DNA of 64,000 bases from an uncultured Acidobacteriota bacterium (GTDB lineage Bacteria > Acidobacteriota > Thermoanaerobaculia > Gp7-AA8). The notes beneath the pieces are model-generated. The model saw nothing but the letters and a program-made list of their open reading frames with translations, did no database searches and was not told the origin of the DNA. Position 1 is the first letter of the stretch; each line of letters begins with the position of its first letter. Where the stretch lies: contig CALMZP010000053.1 in NCBI GenBank assembly GCA_937870635.1, positions 62,001-126,000 of the forward strand. Direction: 5' to 3'. A program made the translations under genes and the position numbers. Below are positions 19,672-27,486 of this stretch, piece after piece.

Positions 19672-20088
19672 TCATCTTCGCACATGGGATCCGTCACCTC
19701 GATCCGCCTTGTAGATGCCCGCTTTGCTCATCGCCAGGCGCAGCTCGTCCTGGAGCTGACCGGCGCTGGCCTCCACGACGATGAGACGCTTCGCCTTTTC
19801 GAGCGGCTCGCGCAACGCGTCGATCGGGAACGGCCAGAGAGTGATCGGCCGGAAAAGGCCGGCGCGGATGCCTTCGCGCCGCAGCACTTCGACGGCGCCT
19901 TTCGCCATTCTCGCCGGCGTGTTGCACGCGACGATCAGCACTTCGGCATCATTAAGAACGGTCTGGGCCGCTCTTTTCGAGGCGTCGTCGTGGTGCTCAT
20001 GCAGCCACGATAGGCAGCCCGCGAACGAGGGACGATGTTGCTCCACACATCCGCAGGTGACGACACCCACTCGGGGGTTTTGCGGCAT
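19672..20088 (-). pseudogene. fragment of 2-oxoacid:ferredoxin oxidoreductase alpha subunit
   Basis: The reading has the C-terminal transketolase-like block of KorA/VorB/PorA proteins: DAEVLIVACNTPARMAKGAV, then GLFRPITLWPFP, then RLIVVEASAGQLQDELRLA. Only about 90 of the usual 350-400 residues remain. The N-terminal two thirds (thiamine and partner-contact parts) and the last 30 or so residues are absent, and no beta or gamma subunit gene is near. It overlaps no strong start. I read it as a relic of a lost ferredoxin oxidoreductase operon. Confidence 0.7.
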
Positions 20089-20101
20089 TCGGCCGTGGTC
20101 C

Positions 20102-20563
20102 CTATTCTCGAAACGCCGGATGGACGACATCCTTCGCGTTCACAGGCTTGAGCTCGGCCATCGCCTTGGAAGCTTCCTCCTCACCGACCACGGTGAGCGT
20201 CGTATTCGGCTTTCGGCCGCCCATGACCAGGCTGGCACGGATGAAGACCGTCTGGCCCGGCTGCAGATCCACCTTGAGCGTCGACATCGACTTGTCCTTG
20301 TCCGAAAAGACGTCCTTGTCACGCGCCGCAAACTCATACGTTCCTGGTGCGAGAGTGCGGGTCCAGACCACGCCGTTTGCGAGATTGAGCAGCGGCTCAC
20401 CGTTGATGCGGATCGGCGCGCGATAAATGCGGGCGACGATCCGGCTCTCGCGATAGAGATGAACGGTCGCCATCCCGGCCGGTTCTTGCGCGTATGCGAG
20501 ATCTCCGAAACAGACAAACAGCAGGATTGCTGCAGCAGCAAGGCGTGAAGTCACGATGACCAT
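20102..20563 (-). CDS. secreted DUF2846-like protein
   Basis: 153 residues with a signal peptide ending FVCFGDLAYAQ near residue 26. The mature part matches the pattern of DUF2846 proteins: ATVHLYRESR, then a basic-linker strand RAPIRINGEPLLNLANG, LAPGTYEFAA and LQPGQTVFIRASL. These are small beta-sandwich periplasmic or outer-membrane-associated proteins of unknown role. CGGGAG precedes the ATG at 20563. The 3' end is immediately upstream of the oxidoreductase relic. Confidence 0.75.
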   Translation of the reverse strand: MVIVTSRLAAAAILLFVCFGDLAYAQEPAGMATVHLYRESRIVARIYRAPIRINGEPLLNLANGVVWTRTLAPGTYEFAARDKDVFSDKDKSMSTLKVDLQPGQTVFIRASLVMGGRKPNTTLTVVGEEEASKAMAELKPVNAKDVVHPAFRE

Positions 20564-20655
20564 CTCCCGAGGTTTTGGTGTGTGCGCCGATTATACAAGC
20601 CCGCCAGCGATCTCACACGGAGCGTGGATCGACGTGGCGCCGGCTCAGCCGGCGA

Positions 20656-20686
20656 TCCGCGGGCGGGATCGCCCGCGGCTCCACTC
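20656..20686. repeat. GC palindrome, intergenic copy
   Basis: Core CGCGGGCGGGATCGCCCGCG followed by GCTCCAC, the same unit found inside coding regions elsewhere. Here it lies in a 230-base gap between the DUF2846 gene and the small gene at 20794, with no other feature visible in the gap. Confidence 0.85.
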
Positions 20687-20793
20687 GAAGTTCGAGGTCG
20701 AAGGCCGAAGGTCGAAGCGCCCCGAAGCCACCGCTCTCGAGAATGCCCACGAAACGAACTCGAAGAAGTCCAGGGTCCAGGGTCCAAAAGCCC

Positions 20794-21010
20794 TCACCGC
20801 CGGACGACGAACTCGTTCGAGACGCGCATCTCCACCGGCAGCTCTTCGCCGAATGGCCTGGCATCGCGATCGAAGGACCGCAGGACGCCGTACCAGACGA
20901 TCCGATACGTCCCCGGATCGACGACGCCCTGGCGCTTCTCCGGATAGTCCGATGGGTGGAAAGGTACCGTCGATCTACGGTCCACCAGGCGACTCGAGGT
21001 GCGCCGTCAC
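20794..21010 (-). pseudogene. small gene with probable frameshift, unknown function
   Basis: A GTG at 21010 overlaps the stop of the 45-codon gene upstream (GTGA) and reads VTAHLESPGGP before a stop. One base shift leads into a protein-like frame (STVPFHPSDYPEKRQGVVD, then TYRIVWYGVLRSF, ending SNEFVVRR at 20794). Joined, this is about 72 residues with a beta-rich look. Either the gene is frameshifted or the real start lies within the second frame. I do not recognise the family. Confidence 0.4.
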
Positions 21011-21144
21011 TGAGACGCCAGATCGACGAGGCGGTGCCCCTGCTGCTCGATGATGCGGGCCAGCTCGAGGCGCTCGGCCTTTCCCGGGGCGGGCCGCAGC
21101 AGAAGTCTCGCCGCGCCGGCGATCCCGTTCGTGAGGGCATCCAT
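21007..21144 (-). CDS. 45-residue helical protein of unknown function
   Basis: ATG at 21144 gives a short protein with an amphipathic helix (DALTNGIAGAARLLLRP, then KAERLELARIIEQQGHRLV). It follows the J-domain gene after 23 bases on the same strand, and its stop overlaps a GTG start of the next frame, the usual look of an operon. Too small for a family call; evidence is context and protein-like composition only. Confidence 0.4.
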   Translation of the reverse strand: MDALTNGIAGAARLLLRPAPGKAERLELARIIEQQGHRLVDLASQ

Positions 21145-21167
21145 TATGGTTGGGATGGTAACCGCGT

Positions 21168-21623
21168 TCACCTCCGTGAGCGCCTGATTCTCATCAGCAG
21201 GACGAAAACAACCGCAAACAGGGCCGCAGCGACGATCAGGCCGCCCATTGTGGGCCGCCGCAACAGAATGAAAAAGGCAGTGAATGCCAGGACGAAAACC
21301 CAGACGAGCGTGGCCCGCGCCGCACTCGCCGCACCTTGGGGCACCCCCGGCGGCGACCACCGCGTGCGCGTCCCGCCGCGGGCCGACTGAACCACCGCCA
21401 GCGCCTCGTTGATCCGCTTCAACTTCTCCTCGGCTTTGCGCCGCACCGATGCATCGTTGGCGAAACGATCCGGATGCCAGACCTTGCTCAGGTCGCGATG
21501 GGCCGCCTTGATCTCCTCGTCCGACGCAGCGGGCGAAACCTCGAGGATTCGATAAGCCTCGTCCAGAAGCATTTCCGCATTCTGACCGAAAGTCGCCTCG
21601 GCCGAGGCCGCGACTGATAGCAT
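21168..21623 (-). CDS. membrane-anchored J-domain protein
   Basis: 151 residues. The J domain at about residues 18-75 has the DnaK-stimulating tripeptide HPD in KVWHPDRFA. Two hydrophobic segments follow, LVWVFVLAFTAFFILL and GGLIVAAALFAVVFVLLM, so the J domain is tethered on the cytoplasmic side with the helices at the C terminus. It lacks the Gly/Phe-rich and zinc parts of DnaJ, so it is a type III J protein that would recruit DnaK to a membrane site. It diverges from hflK with 27 bases between starts, and dnaK itself is at 53546. Confidence 0.85.
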   Translation of the reverse strand: MLSVAASAEATFGQNAEMLLDEAYRILEVSPAASDEEIKAAHRDLSKVWHPDRFANDASVRRKAEEKLKRINEALAVVQSARGGTRTRWSPPGVPQGAASAARATLVWVFVLAFTAFFILLRRPTMGGLIVAAALFAVVFVLLMRIRRSRR

Positions 21624-21650
21624 CGCCTCGGTCCAGATCGGAGGTTTCGC

Positions 21651-22634
21651 ATGAATGGCGACACGAGGGTCTATCAGTTCCGGTCACCGCGCTTCACCGG
21701 AAAGCACGTGATCATCGCCGCGCTTGCGATCATCGCGATCCTGCTGATCACGAGCACGTGGTTCACGGTCGATCCCGAAGAGACGGGCGTGGTGCTGCGG
21801 TTCGGACGCTTCGCGCGGACCGTACCGTCCGGCCTGCATCTCAAGCTCCCCTTCCCGTTCGAGAGCGTCGTCAAGGTACCGGTTGAGCGCCAGCTGAAGG
21901 AGGAGTTCGGATTCCGGACCCTCGAGGCGGGCGTCCGGACCGAATACTCGAAAGAAGATCTCGAAGAGGAATCGCTGATGCTGACGGGCGACCTCAACGT
22001 CGCCGTCGTCGAGTGGACCGCGCAGTTCCGGGTTCGTGATCCCTACAAGTACCTGTTCAAGGTGCGAAATGTCCGTCAGACGTTTCGCGACATGAACGAG
22101 ACCGTGATGCGCGAGGTCGTCGGCGACCGCAGCGTCAACGAGGTGCTGACGGTCGGCCGGCAGGAGATCGCCCTCGAGGTCGAGCAGCGGCTTCAGGCCC
22201 TGTGCGACCAGTACGAGACCGGGATCAAGGTCGAGCAGATCGTGCTGCAGGACGTCAATCCTCCGGATGCCGTCAAACCGTCGTTCAACGAGGTCAATCA
22301 GGCGCAGCAGGAGCGCGAGAAGATGATCAATCAGGCTCGCGCCGACTACAACCAGGTCATTCCGCGCGCGCGTGGCGAAGCACTCCAGACGCTCGAACAG
22401 GCCAAGGGCTTCGCGACTGATCGAGTCAATCGCGCCCGGGGCGACGCCGAGCTGTTCACGCAGGTTCACGCCGCGTACAGCCGGGCGCCCGAGGTGACCC
22501 GGCGTCGCATGTATCTCGAGACGATGGGTGTGATCTACCCGAAGGTGAAGCGGAAGATCGTGCTCGACGAGGCGCTGCGTGGCGTCCTTCCGCTTCTTCC
22601 GCTCCAGGAAACGACGCAGGCGGTGAAGCCATGA
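21651..22634 (+). CDS. hflK: FtsH protease modulator HflK
   Basis: 327 residues with one N-terminal membrane helix (VIIAALAIIAILLITSTWF, about 20-38) followed by the SPFH/band 7 domain (VDPEETGVVLRFGRFARTV onward) and a long C-terminal coiled coil (QAQQEREKMINQARADYNQ). HflK and HflC form a large membrane complex around the FtsH protease that limits its access to membrane substrates. The order hflK-hflC with a four-base ATGA overlap is the classic arrangement. FtsH is not in the window. Confidence 0.93.
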   Translation: MNGDTRVYQFRSPRFTGKHVIIAALAIIAILLITSTWFTVDPEETGVVLRFGRFARTVPSGLHLKLPFPFESVVKVPVERQLKEEFGFRTLEAGVRTEYSKEDLEEESLMLTGDLNVAVVEWTAQFRVRDPYKYLFKVRNVRQTFRDMNETVMREVVGDRSVNEVLTVGRQEIALEVEQRLQALCDQYETGIKVEQIVLQDVNPPDAVKPSFNEVNQAQQEREKMINQARADYNQVIPRARGEALQTLEQAKGFATDRVNRARGDAELFTQVHAAYSRAPEVTRRRMYLETMGVIYPKVKRKIVLDEALRGVLPLLPLQETTQAVKP

Positions 22635-23566
22635 GAGAGATTCGCATCGCCGCCGTTGCCATCCTCATCCTGTTTCTGGTGGTCATACTCTCCTCGGCCC
22701 TCTTTACGGTAAAAGAGAGCGAGCAGGTGGTCATCACCCAGTTCGGCAAACCTGTCGGCCGGCCGATCAGCACGCCGGGGCTCCACGTCAAGATGCCGTT
22801 CATCCAGGACGTTCACGCCTTCGAGAAACGGTTCCTGGAGTGGGACGGCGACCCCAACCAGATTCCGACCAAGGACAAGCGATTCATCTGGGTCGACTCC
22901 TACGCGCGCTGGCGCATCACCGATCCGCTTCTCTTCTTCCAGCGCCTTCGCGACGAGAACGGAGCACAATCGCGGCTCGACGACATCCTCGACGGCGAGA
23001 CCCGGAACACCATCGCCAAGCACGAGTTGATCGATCTGGTCCGCGCGACGAACCGGCCGTTCGTGATCACCGGCGATGCGATCGAGACCGAGCCGGGCGA
23101 CGTCGAGAAGGTCCATTTCGGCCGGGACAAGCTCACCGCCGAAGTCCTCCAGAACGCTCGACGCCGTACAGGGGACCTCGGCATCGAGATCCTCGACTTC
23201 CGGATCAAACGGATCAACTATGTCAACGAAGTGCGGCAGGAGGTTTACGCCCGCATGATCTCCGAACGGAAGCGGATCGCGGAGCGGTACCGATCGGAAG
23301 GCGCCGGCGAGGCGGCACGCATCGCCGGCGAGCGTCAGCGCGAACTGCAGGTCATCGCCTCGGAGGCGTACCGCCAGGCACAGGAGATTCGCGGCAAGGC
23401 CGACGCGACGGCGTCCGACATCTATGCCGCGGCGTACGGCCGCGACGCAGAGTTCTATCGTTTCCTCAAGAGCATGGGCACGCTGGAGACGAGCATCGAC
23501 GCCGAGACCGTGCTCGTGCTCTCGACGGATGGCGATCTCCTGCGCTACATGAACGCGCCAAGGTGA
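22631..23566 (+). CDS. hflC: FtsH protease modulator HflC
   Basis: 311 residues with an N-terminal helix (IAAVAILILFLVVILSSALF, about 5-24), a band 7 domain (VKESEQVVITQFGKPVGRP), and the conserved HflC core DKRFIWVDSYARWRI, DIEILDFRIKRINY-like block and SERKRIAERYRSEGAGEAA before the coiled coil. The ending LRYMNAPR is typical. It overlaps hflK by four bases and is the partner subunit of the same membrane complex. Confidence 0.94.
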   Translation: MREIRIAAVAILILFLVVILSSALFTVKESEQVVITQFGKPVGRPISTPGLHVKMPFIQDVHAFEKRFLEWDGDPNQIPTKDKRFIWVDSYARWRITDPLLFFQRLRDENGAQSRLDDILDGETRNTIAKHELIDLVRATNRPFVITGDAIETEPGDVEKVHFGRDKLTAEVLQNARRRTGDLGIEILDFRIKRINYVNEVRQEVYARMISERKRIAERYRSEGAGEAARIAGERQRELQVIASEAYRQAQEIRGKADATASDIYAAAYGRDAEFYRFLKSMGTLETSIDAETVLVLSTDGDLLRYMNAPR

Positions 23567-23629
23567 CGGTCTCCGCCGCCGATCCCCGGCCCGCGTGTCC
23601 GCGAGGCCCTGAAGCTCGGGCGCAAATCT

Positions 23630-23728
23630 GTGGAGCGCGGGCGACCTCGCCCGCGAACGACGAGACGCGGGCGGGGTCGCCCGCGCTCTACTTTGTTGAT
23701 TCGCGAGGCGGTTCGACCGCGCTCCACG
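23630..23728. repeat. three tandem GC palindromes
   Basis: Three copies of the GC palindrome unit follow each other after hflC: 23630-23656 (GAGCGCGGGCGACCTCGCCC), 23666-23692 (CGCGGGCGGGGTCGCCCGCG) and a weaker one at 23703-23728 (GCGAGGCGGTTCGACCGCGC). All share the trailing or leading GCTCCAC/GTGGAGC motif. They fill the space between hflC and the PilZ gene. Confidence 0.85.
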
Positions 23729-23743
23729 TAAAATCATCGCCCC

Positions 23744-24397
23744 GTGACCACCAAGGGCGACGACGAGCGGCGGCACGCCGAGAGGTTCGCGCTTCCCAAG
23801 AAGGCGAACGCCACATTCGGCGGATTCGAAGCGCAAATCGTCGAGGTCAGCCTCATTGGCTGTCAGATCGAGCACACTGACCGCATCGCGCCGCGGTCTC
23901 ATCTGCCCCTCCGCTTCAAATGGCGGGGCGAACAGGTGCGCCTGGAAGCCACGGTCATGCGCTCGGAGATGCGCTCGATCGGCGGTAAGCCGGCGTACGC
24001 ATCGGGGCTTTCCTTTTGCGATTCGGCTGACCAGTCCCCACCGGTCATCCGTCAGATCGTGCGCTGGCTCGCTGATGCCATGAAGGCGGCTGCGCACGTC
24101 GAAGATCCGCGGCCGGTGGCTGCACCAGCAGCGGGGTCCGCTCCTTTTCTTCGCGGCGATGAAGAAGAGCCGGAGCCGGTATCGGCTCCCTATCTCCGGT
24201 GCGTATTGAGCGCGGGGAAATGGGAGCGATTGTTCGTCGAGGTCCCCGATCAGCCGGCCGAGGGTTTCACGATCGTGGCGCCGACGAACGATTCGGAAGT
24301 CGAGGTCCTCTGCCGGGCATATGCAGCCGCAAATCCTCAGAAGCGCGGCCAGATGCGCGCGGCGTTCGAGCACGCGATCGCTCACAGCCGGCAATGA
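23744..24397 (+). CDS. PilZ domain protein
   Basis: 217 residues, GTG start at 23744. The N-terminal PilZ domain has the cyclic-di-GMP signature: RHAER near residue 11 (RxxxR form) and EVSLIGCQIE near residue 34 (the (D/N)xSxxG block, here with Glu in place of the first Asp). After a Pro/Ala-rich linker comes a second small domain (about 150-217) with LRCVLSAGKWERLFVEV that I do not recognise. It probably responds to c-di-GMP and acts on an unknown partner. The downstream dehydrogenase relic starts within its last codon (ATGA). Confidence 0.8.
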   Translation: MTTKGDDERRHAERFALPKKANATFGGFEAQIVEVSLIGCQIEHTDRIAPRSHLPLRFKWRGEQVRLEATVMRSEMRSIGGKPAYASGLSFCDSADQSPPVIRQIVRWLADAMKAAAHVEDPRPVAAPAAGSAPFLRGDEEEPEPVSAPYLRCVLSAGKWERLFVEVPDQPAEGFTIVAPTNDSEVEVLCRAYAAANPQKRGQMRAAFEHAIAHSRQ

Positions 24398-25153
24398 AAG
24401 GAGAATGCGACTACGGCTCCCCCGAGGTCCTGAAACTCGAGGCCGTTGAAAAACCGGTGCCGACGGACGATCAGGTTCTCGTAAAAGTTCACGCGGCCTC
24501 CGTCAATCCACTCGATTACCACTACATGCGGGGCACGCCCTTCGTGATACGCCTCGACGGCGGGCTGCGCCGCCCGAAGCCCCCCCGGCTCGGCGTCGAC
24601 TTCGCCGGTACGGTGGAAGCGGTCGGACCGAACGTCAGGGAGATGAAACCGGGGGACGAGGTCTTCGGTGGAAGAACTGGCGCGTTCGCCGAGTATGTCG
24701 TCGCGACCGAGGGAAGGCTGGTCAGGAAGCCGGAGAACATCAGCTTCGAGCAGGCCGCCGCCGTGCCGATTGCGGGAGTGCCCGCGCTGCAGGCGCTTCG
24801 CGACAAAGCCCGGGTGAAAGCGGGGCATCGAGTCCTGATCAACGGGGCGTCGGGTGGCGTGGGCACCTTTGCCGTCCAGATCGCGAAATCGCTCGGCGCA
24901 CACGTGACCGCGGTCTGCAGCACGCGCAACGTCGAGCTCGTTCGGTCCCTCGGTGCCGATGAAGCCATCCATGATCATGGCGACAATCACGAAGGACGAT
25001 CTCGCCATCCTCAGCGACTTGATGCGAAGCGGAAAGGTCACGCCGGTCATCGACCGGAGCTATCCCCTGAGCGAGGTCCCCGAGGCCGTGCGGTATCTGG
25101 AGACGGGCCGCGCGCGGGGGAAGGTGATCATCAAGGTCGAGGCCGGCAGATGA
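24394..25153 (+). pseudogene. NAD(P)-dependent alcohol dehydrogenase (MDR family), internally deleted
   Basis: The N-terminal part is well conserved: GSPEVLKLEAVEKPVP, VHAASVNPLDYHYMRG, GVDFAGTVEAVG and the Rossmann motif NGASGGVGTFAVQIAKSLGA. After LGADEAIHDH (about 24975) the frame is lost, and the true C terminus (MATITKDDLAILSDL, then GKVTPVIDRSYPLSEVPEA) continues in another frame from 24977 to 25153. About 60-80 residues that normally lie between are missing. Both sides are otherwise conserved, so the event is recent or an assembly artefact. As it stands it cannot make a full enzyme. Confidence 0.85.
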
Positions 25154-25354
25154 GCTCCTCTCCGTGAGCTCCCTTGGTGGATGACCCACCTGGCGAGGCC
25201 AGCGAGACGTCGCCGAATCCACCATCTTCGATCACGAGGCAATAGGCCGTCAGCGCGCAGTCAGGCGTTGACCGGCGCCCGCTCGAGACTCCGCGTCGTT
25301 CCACTTTGCGACGTCGACGTCACCGTCTATCCTCTCTGACTGCAGAGGTCCGAC

Positions 25355-25948
25355 ATGGAACGAACCCACCTGAACGTTGGCGCGAGGCTGGCGCTGCTCG
25401 CTTCCATTCTCCTCACCATGACAGCCGCCTGCTCAAAGGGCGAAGCGCCGAGCGATGTCTCGCCGACCGATCCGAGTGGCTGGTGGAACACGTGGAAGGT
25501 GGAGAAGGTCGAGTATCCGGCGGGCACGCTCTTCGAGTTCGAAACGATCTACACGGATGGATCGCGGCACACTCGAACCCTGGGGGTCCACACAGTGGAG
25601 CCGGCTCCGGGCGGCGGGTTCAACGTCACAGTCGCGGACGGCGCGATTTTTCAACGCTGGCCGATCCCGCCCCCAGTAGCCCCCGCCGGCCCGATTCAGA
25701 CGCGGAATAAGGATCTCGTTTCGGTGACCACACCGGCCGGAACATTTCTGGCCGGCCGTCTGTGGCGTACGGAGAGACGTGGAAACGTCCCTTACGAAAC
25801 GGACACATGGGTCGTGCCTGGGATTCCGCTGCCTGTCCAGACCTGGTCGCGCCCTGTGACCGACAAACATCTCTACGATCCTCCATCCGGCGACACCATT
25901 CCTCCGGGAACGTTTCTGGAGAGGCTCGTTCGGATTCAGAAGCAATGA
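25355..25948 (+). CDS. lipoprotein, paralogue of the gene at 26776
   Basis: 197 residues. The signal peptide ends LTMTAAC with lipid Cys26. The mature part has GWWNTWKVEKVEYPAGT, FEFETIYTDGSRHTRT, VSVTTPAGTFLAGRLWRTE and PLPVQTWSRPVTDKHLYDPP, all repeated almost word for word in the gene at 26776. It is beta-rich and has no known catalytic motif. It is the first gene of a three-gene unit: its TGA overlaps the ATG of the next gene (ATGA). Role unknown; the shared GTFLAGRLW and DKHLYDP blocks define a local family. Confidence 0.8.
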   Translation: MERTHLNVGARLALLASILLTMTAACSKGEAPSDVSPTDPSGWWNTWKVEKVEYPAGTLFEFETIYTDGSRHTRTLGVHTVEPAPGGGFNVTVADGAIFQRWPIPPPVAPAGPIQTRNKDLVSVTTPAGTFLAGRLWRTERRGNVPYETDTWVVPGIPLPVQTWSRPVTDKHLYDPPSGDTIPPGTFLERLVRIQKQ

Positions 25949-26766
25949 GAGCGTTCATCTCCGCATCGCTCGTTCTGGTGGCCGCGATGGGTGAGGCGGG
26001 CGATCCCATCGCAAATTGCCAGCGTGAGGTTCAGGGGACCAAGATTCGAATGACCGCCACGATCGGAGTCCTTCGCAAGGATCTCCTGACGAGACTCAAC
26101 GAAGTCGACATTGCGAAGTACTGTCAATGCGTTCACCGCGCGCTGCGTGAAGAACTCGGTGACGCGCTGTACGAACGCAGTCATGCCGTGGAGTCCGAGC
26201 TGACCACGTCAGAGCTCATGAAACACTACGAGACGAATACGAAGGCCGAGATTCGATGCGTTGAAGAACAGGTCGGCAAGCCCCCCCAGAGCACCTCGGC
26301 GAGATCTCCTGAGGACCTCTACCGGCGGTTCATGCGGGCAACCGTCACGTCCCGCACGGTCGGCGGCCTTCGACTGGGGGACGGCAAGGATGCGCTGTTC
26401 AAAGTCCTTGGCCCGACGAAGACTTTCGAGCGGACGCCGGACGGTGGGGAGCGGTTCTTCTATGGCTCGAACGCGAACGAGGTCGTCGTCTCCATTTCGC
26501 CCGCTCCGCGACAGACGGTCCGTCAGATCGCGCTCAACTACCGTTTCCAGGGACAGACGCCGGGAGGCGGACGGATGGGCGATCGGCGCGAGAAGATCAA
26601 ACAGACGTATCCGGGAAAGCTCGCTGCCGACTTTCCTCAGTACGCGGTGTATTGCGACGGAACGGCGTTCCTTTTCAGTGCGAGCGGCACCCGCCTGCAG
26701 GAAATTCGTCTGTCTGCCCTCGATTCGGACCCATTCAAGAATGATCGCCTGAGAAACTGCCCGTGA
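25945..26766 (+). CDS. secreted two-domain protein of unknown function
   Basis: 273 residues; ATG at 25945 overlaps the stop of the upstream lipoprotein. A signal peptide (ISASLVLVAAMGEAG) precedes an N-terminal helical domain with paired Cys (NCQREV, then KYCQCVHRAL, then EIRCVEEQV), likely disulfide-linked. The C-terminal domain (GLRLGDGKDALFKVLGPTKTF, ERFFYGSNANEVVVSI, about 150-273) resembles the small alpha/beta modules of BamE/SmpA-like periplasmic proteins where GLRLGD is the opening turn, but this is a loose likeness. It lies between two paralogous lipoproteins and so probably works with them. Confidence 0.75.
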   Translation: MRAFISASLVLVAAMGEAGDPIANCQREVQGTKIRMTATIGVLRKDLLTRLNEVDIAKYCQCVHRALREELGDALYERSHAVESELTTSELMKHYETNTKAEIRCVEEQVGKPPQSTSARSPEDLYRRFMRATVTSRTVGGLRLGDGKDALFKVLGPTKTFERTPDGGERFFYGSNANEVVVSISPAPRQTVRQIALNYRFQGQTPGGGRMGDRREKIKQTYPGKLAADFPQYAVYCDGTAFLFSASGTRLQEIRLSALDSDPFKNDRLRNCP

Positions 26767-26775
26767 GGCCCTGAC

Positions 26776-27402
26776 GTGAAGAACTTCGATCCGGCGTTTC
26801 GCGGTTGGATTTTTACGGCGCTCGCGTCGATCGTCTTCATGGCGGGAGCGAGCTGTTCGAACGAGGGCGCGCCGGAGCCGCCTTGGAACTACGCGGACAC
26901 GGCTGATCCGAACGGTTGGTGGACCTACGACAACTGGCAAGTGGAGACGGTGAAGTTTCCCGAAGGGACACGCTTCGAGTTCGAGACGATCTACACGGAC
27001 GGATCGCGTCGCGCGAGCACGTGGCGGGTGCAGTCGGCGCAGCCCGCCTCCGTCAAAGGAGTGTTCAACGTGCAGCTCACGAAAGTGGACGGCAGCCGCG
27101 GCTCGCAGCGGTCGCAGGTACCACCGCACCTCTACTTCGACCACTCCATCCCGGCGCGTAACGAGAAGCTCGTCGCGGTGACGACACCGGCCGGGACGTT
27201 TCTCGCCGGCCGGCTGTGGCAGCGAGAGAAGCGTGAAAACGCAGACTACGTGACCGATACCTGGTACGTCCCCGACATTCCGCTCCCGGTCCAGATCTGG
27301 TCACGGCCCGTCACTGAGCAGCACCTCTACGATCCGCCGGCGGAAGGCCCGATTCCGCCCCGCACGTTCCTGCACAAGCTCACGCGGATCGAGAAGCCGT
27401 GA
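26776..27402 (+). CDS. lipoprotein, paralogue of the gene at 25355
   Basis: 208 residues, GTG start at 26776, nine bases after the upstream stop. Signal peptide ends MAGASC (Cys27). The mature part repeats the family blocks: GWWTYDNWQVETVKFPEGT, RFEFETIYTDGSRRAST, VAVTTPAGTFLAGRLWQRE, PLPVQIWSRPVTEQHLYDPP. Identity to the copy at 25355 is high in the C-terminal half and low in the linker, so the pair arose by duplication and diverged. Function unknown; a surface or periplasmic structural or binding role is a guess. Confidence 0.8.
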   Translation: MKNFDPAFRGWIFTALASIVFMAGASCSNEGAPEPPWNYADTADPNGWWTYDNWQVETVKFPEGTRFEFETIYTDGSRRASTWRVQSAQPASVKGVFNVQLTKVDGSRGSQRSQVPPHLYFDHSIPARNEKLVAVTTPAGTFLAGRLWQREKRENADYVTDTWYVPDIPLPVQIWSRPVTEQHLYDPPAEGPIPPRTFLHKLTRIEKP

Positions 27403-27436
27403 CGTAACTCGGTCATGGATTCCATCTACGGCGAAG

Positions 27437-27467
27437 TGGGCGCGGGCGAGGTCGCCCGCGCTCCACT
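27437..27467. repeat. GC palindrome, intergenic copy
   Basis: The exact consensus unit GCGGGCGAGGTCGCCCGC followed by GCTCCACTG, between the lipoprotein operon end at 27402 and the 3' end of the large secreted gene at 27487. The two genes converge, so this copy may act as a two-way transcription stop. Confidence 0.85.
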
Positions 27468-27486
27468 GAGCGCGGTCCGGCGGACG

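Noticed and set aside
21007-21687. 226-codon minus-strand frame across the J-domain gene
   Set aside because: Only its last 45 codons, after the J-domain stop, look like protein; the rest is a frame shadow of the J-domain gene.
22535-24394. 619-codon minus-strand frame across hflK/hflC and the PilZ gene
   Set aside because: Antisense shadow of real genes with complete motifs on the plus strand; composition is that of a mirrored GC-rich gene.
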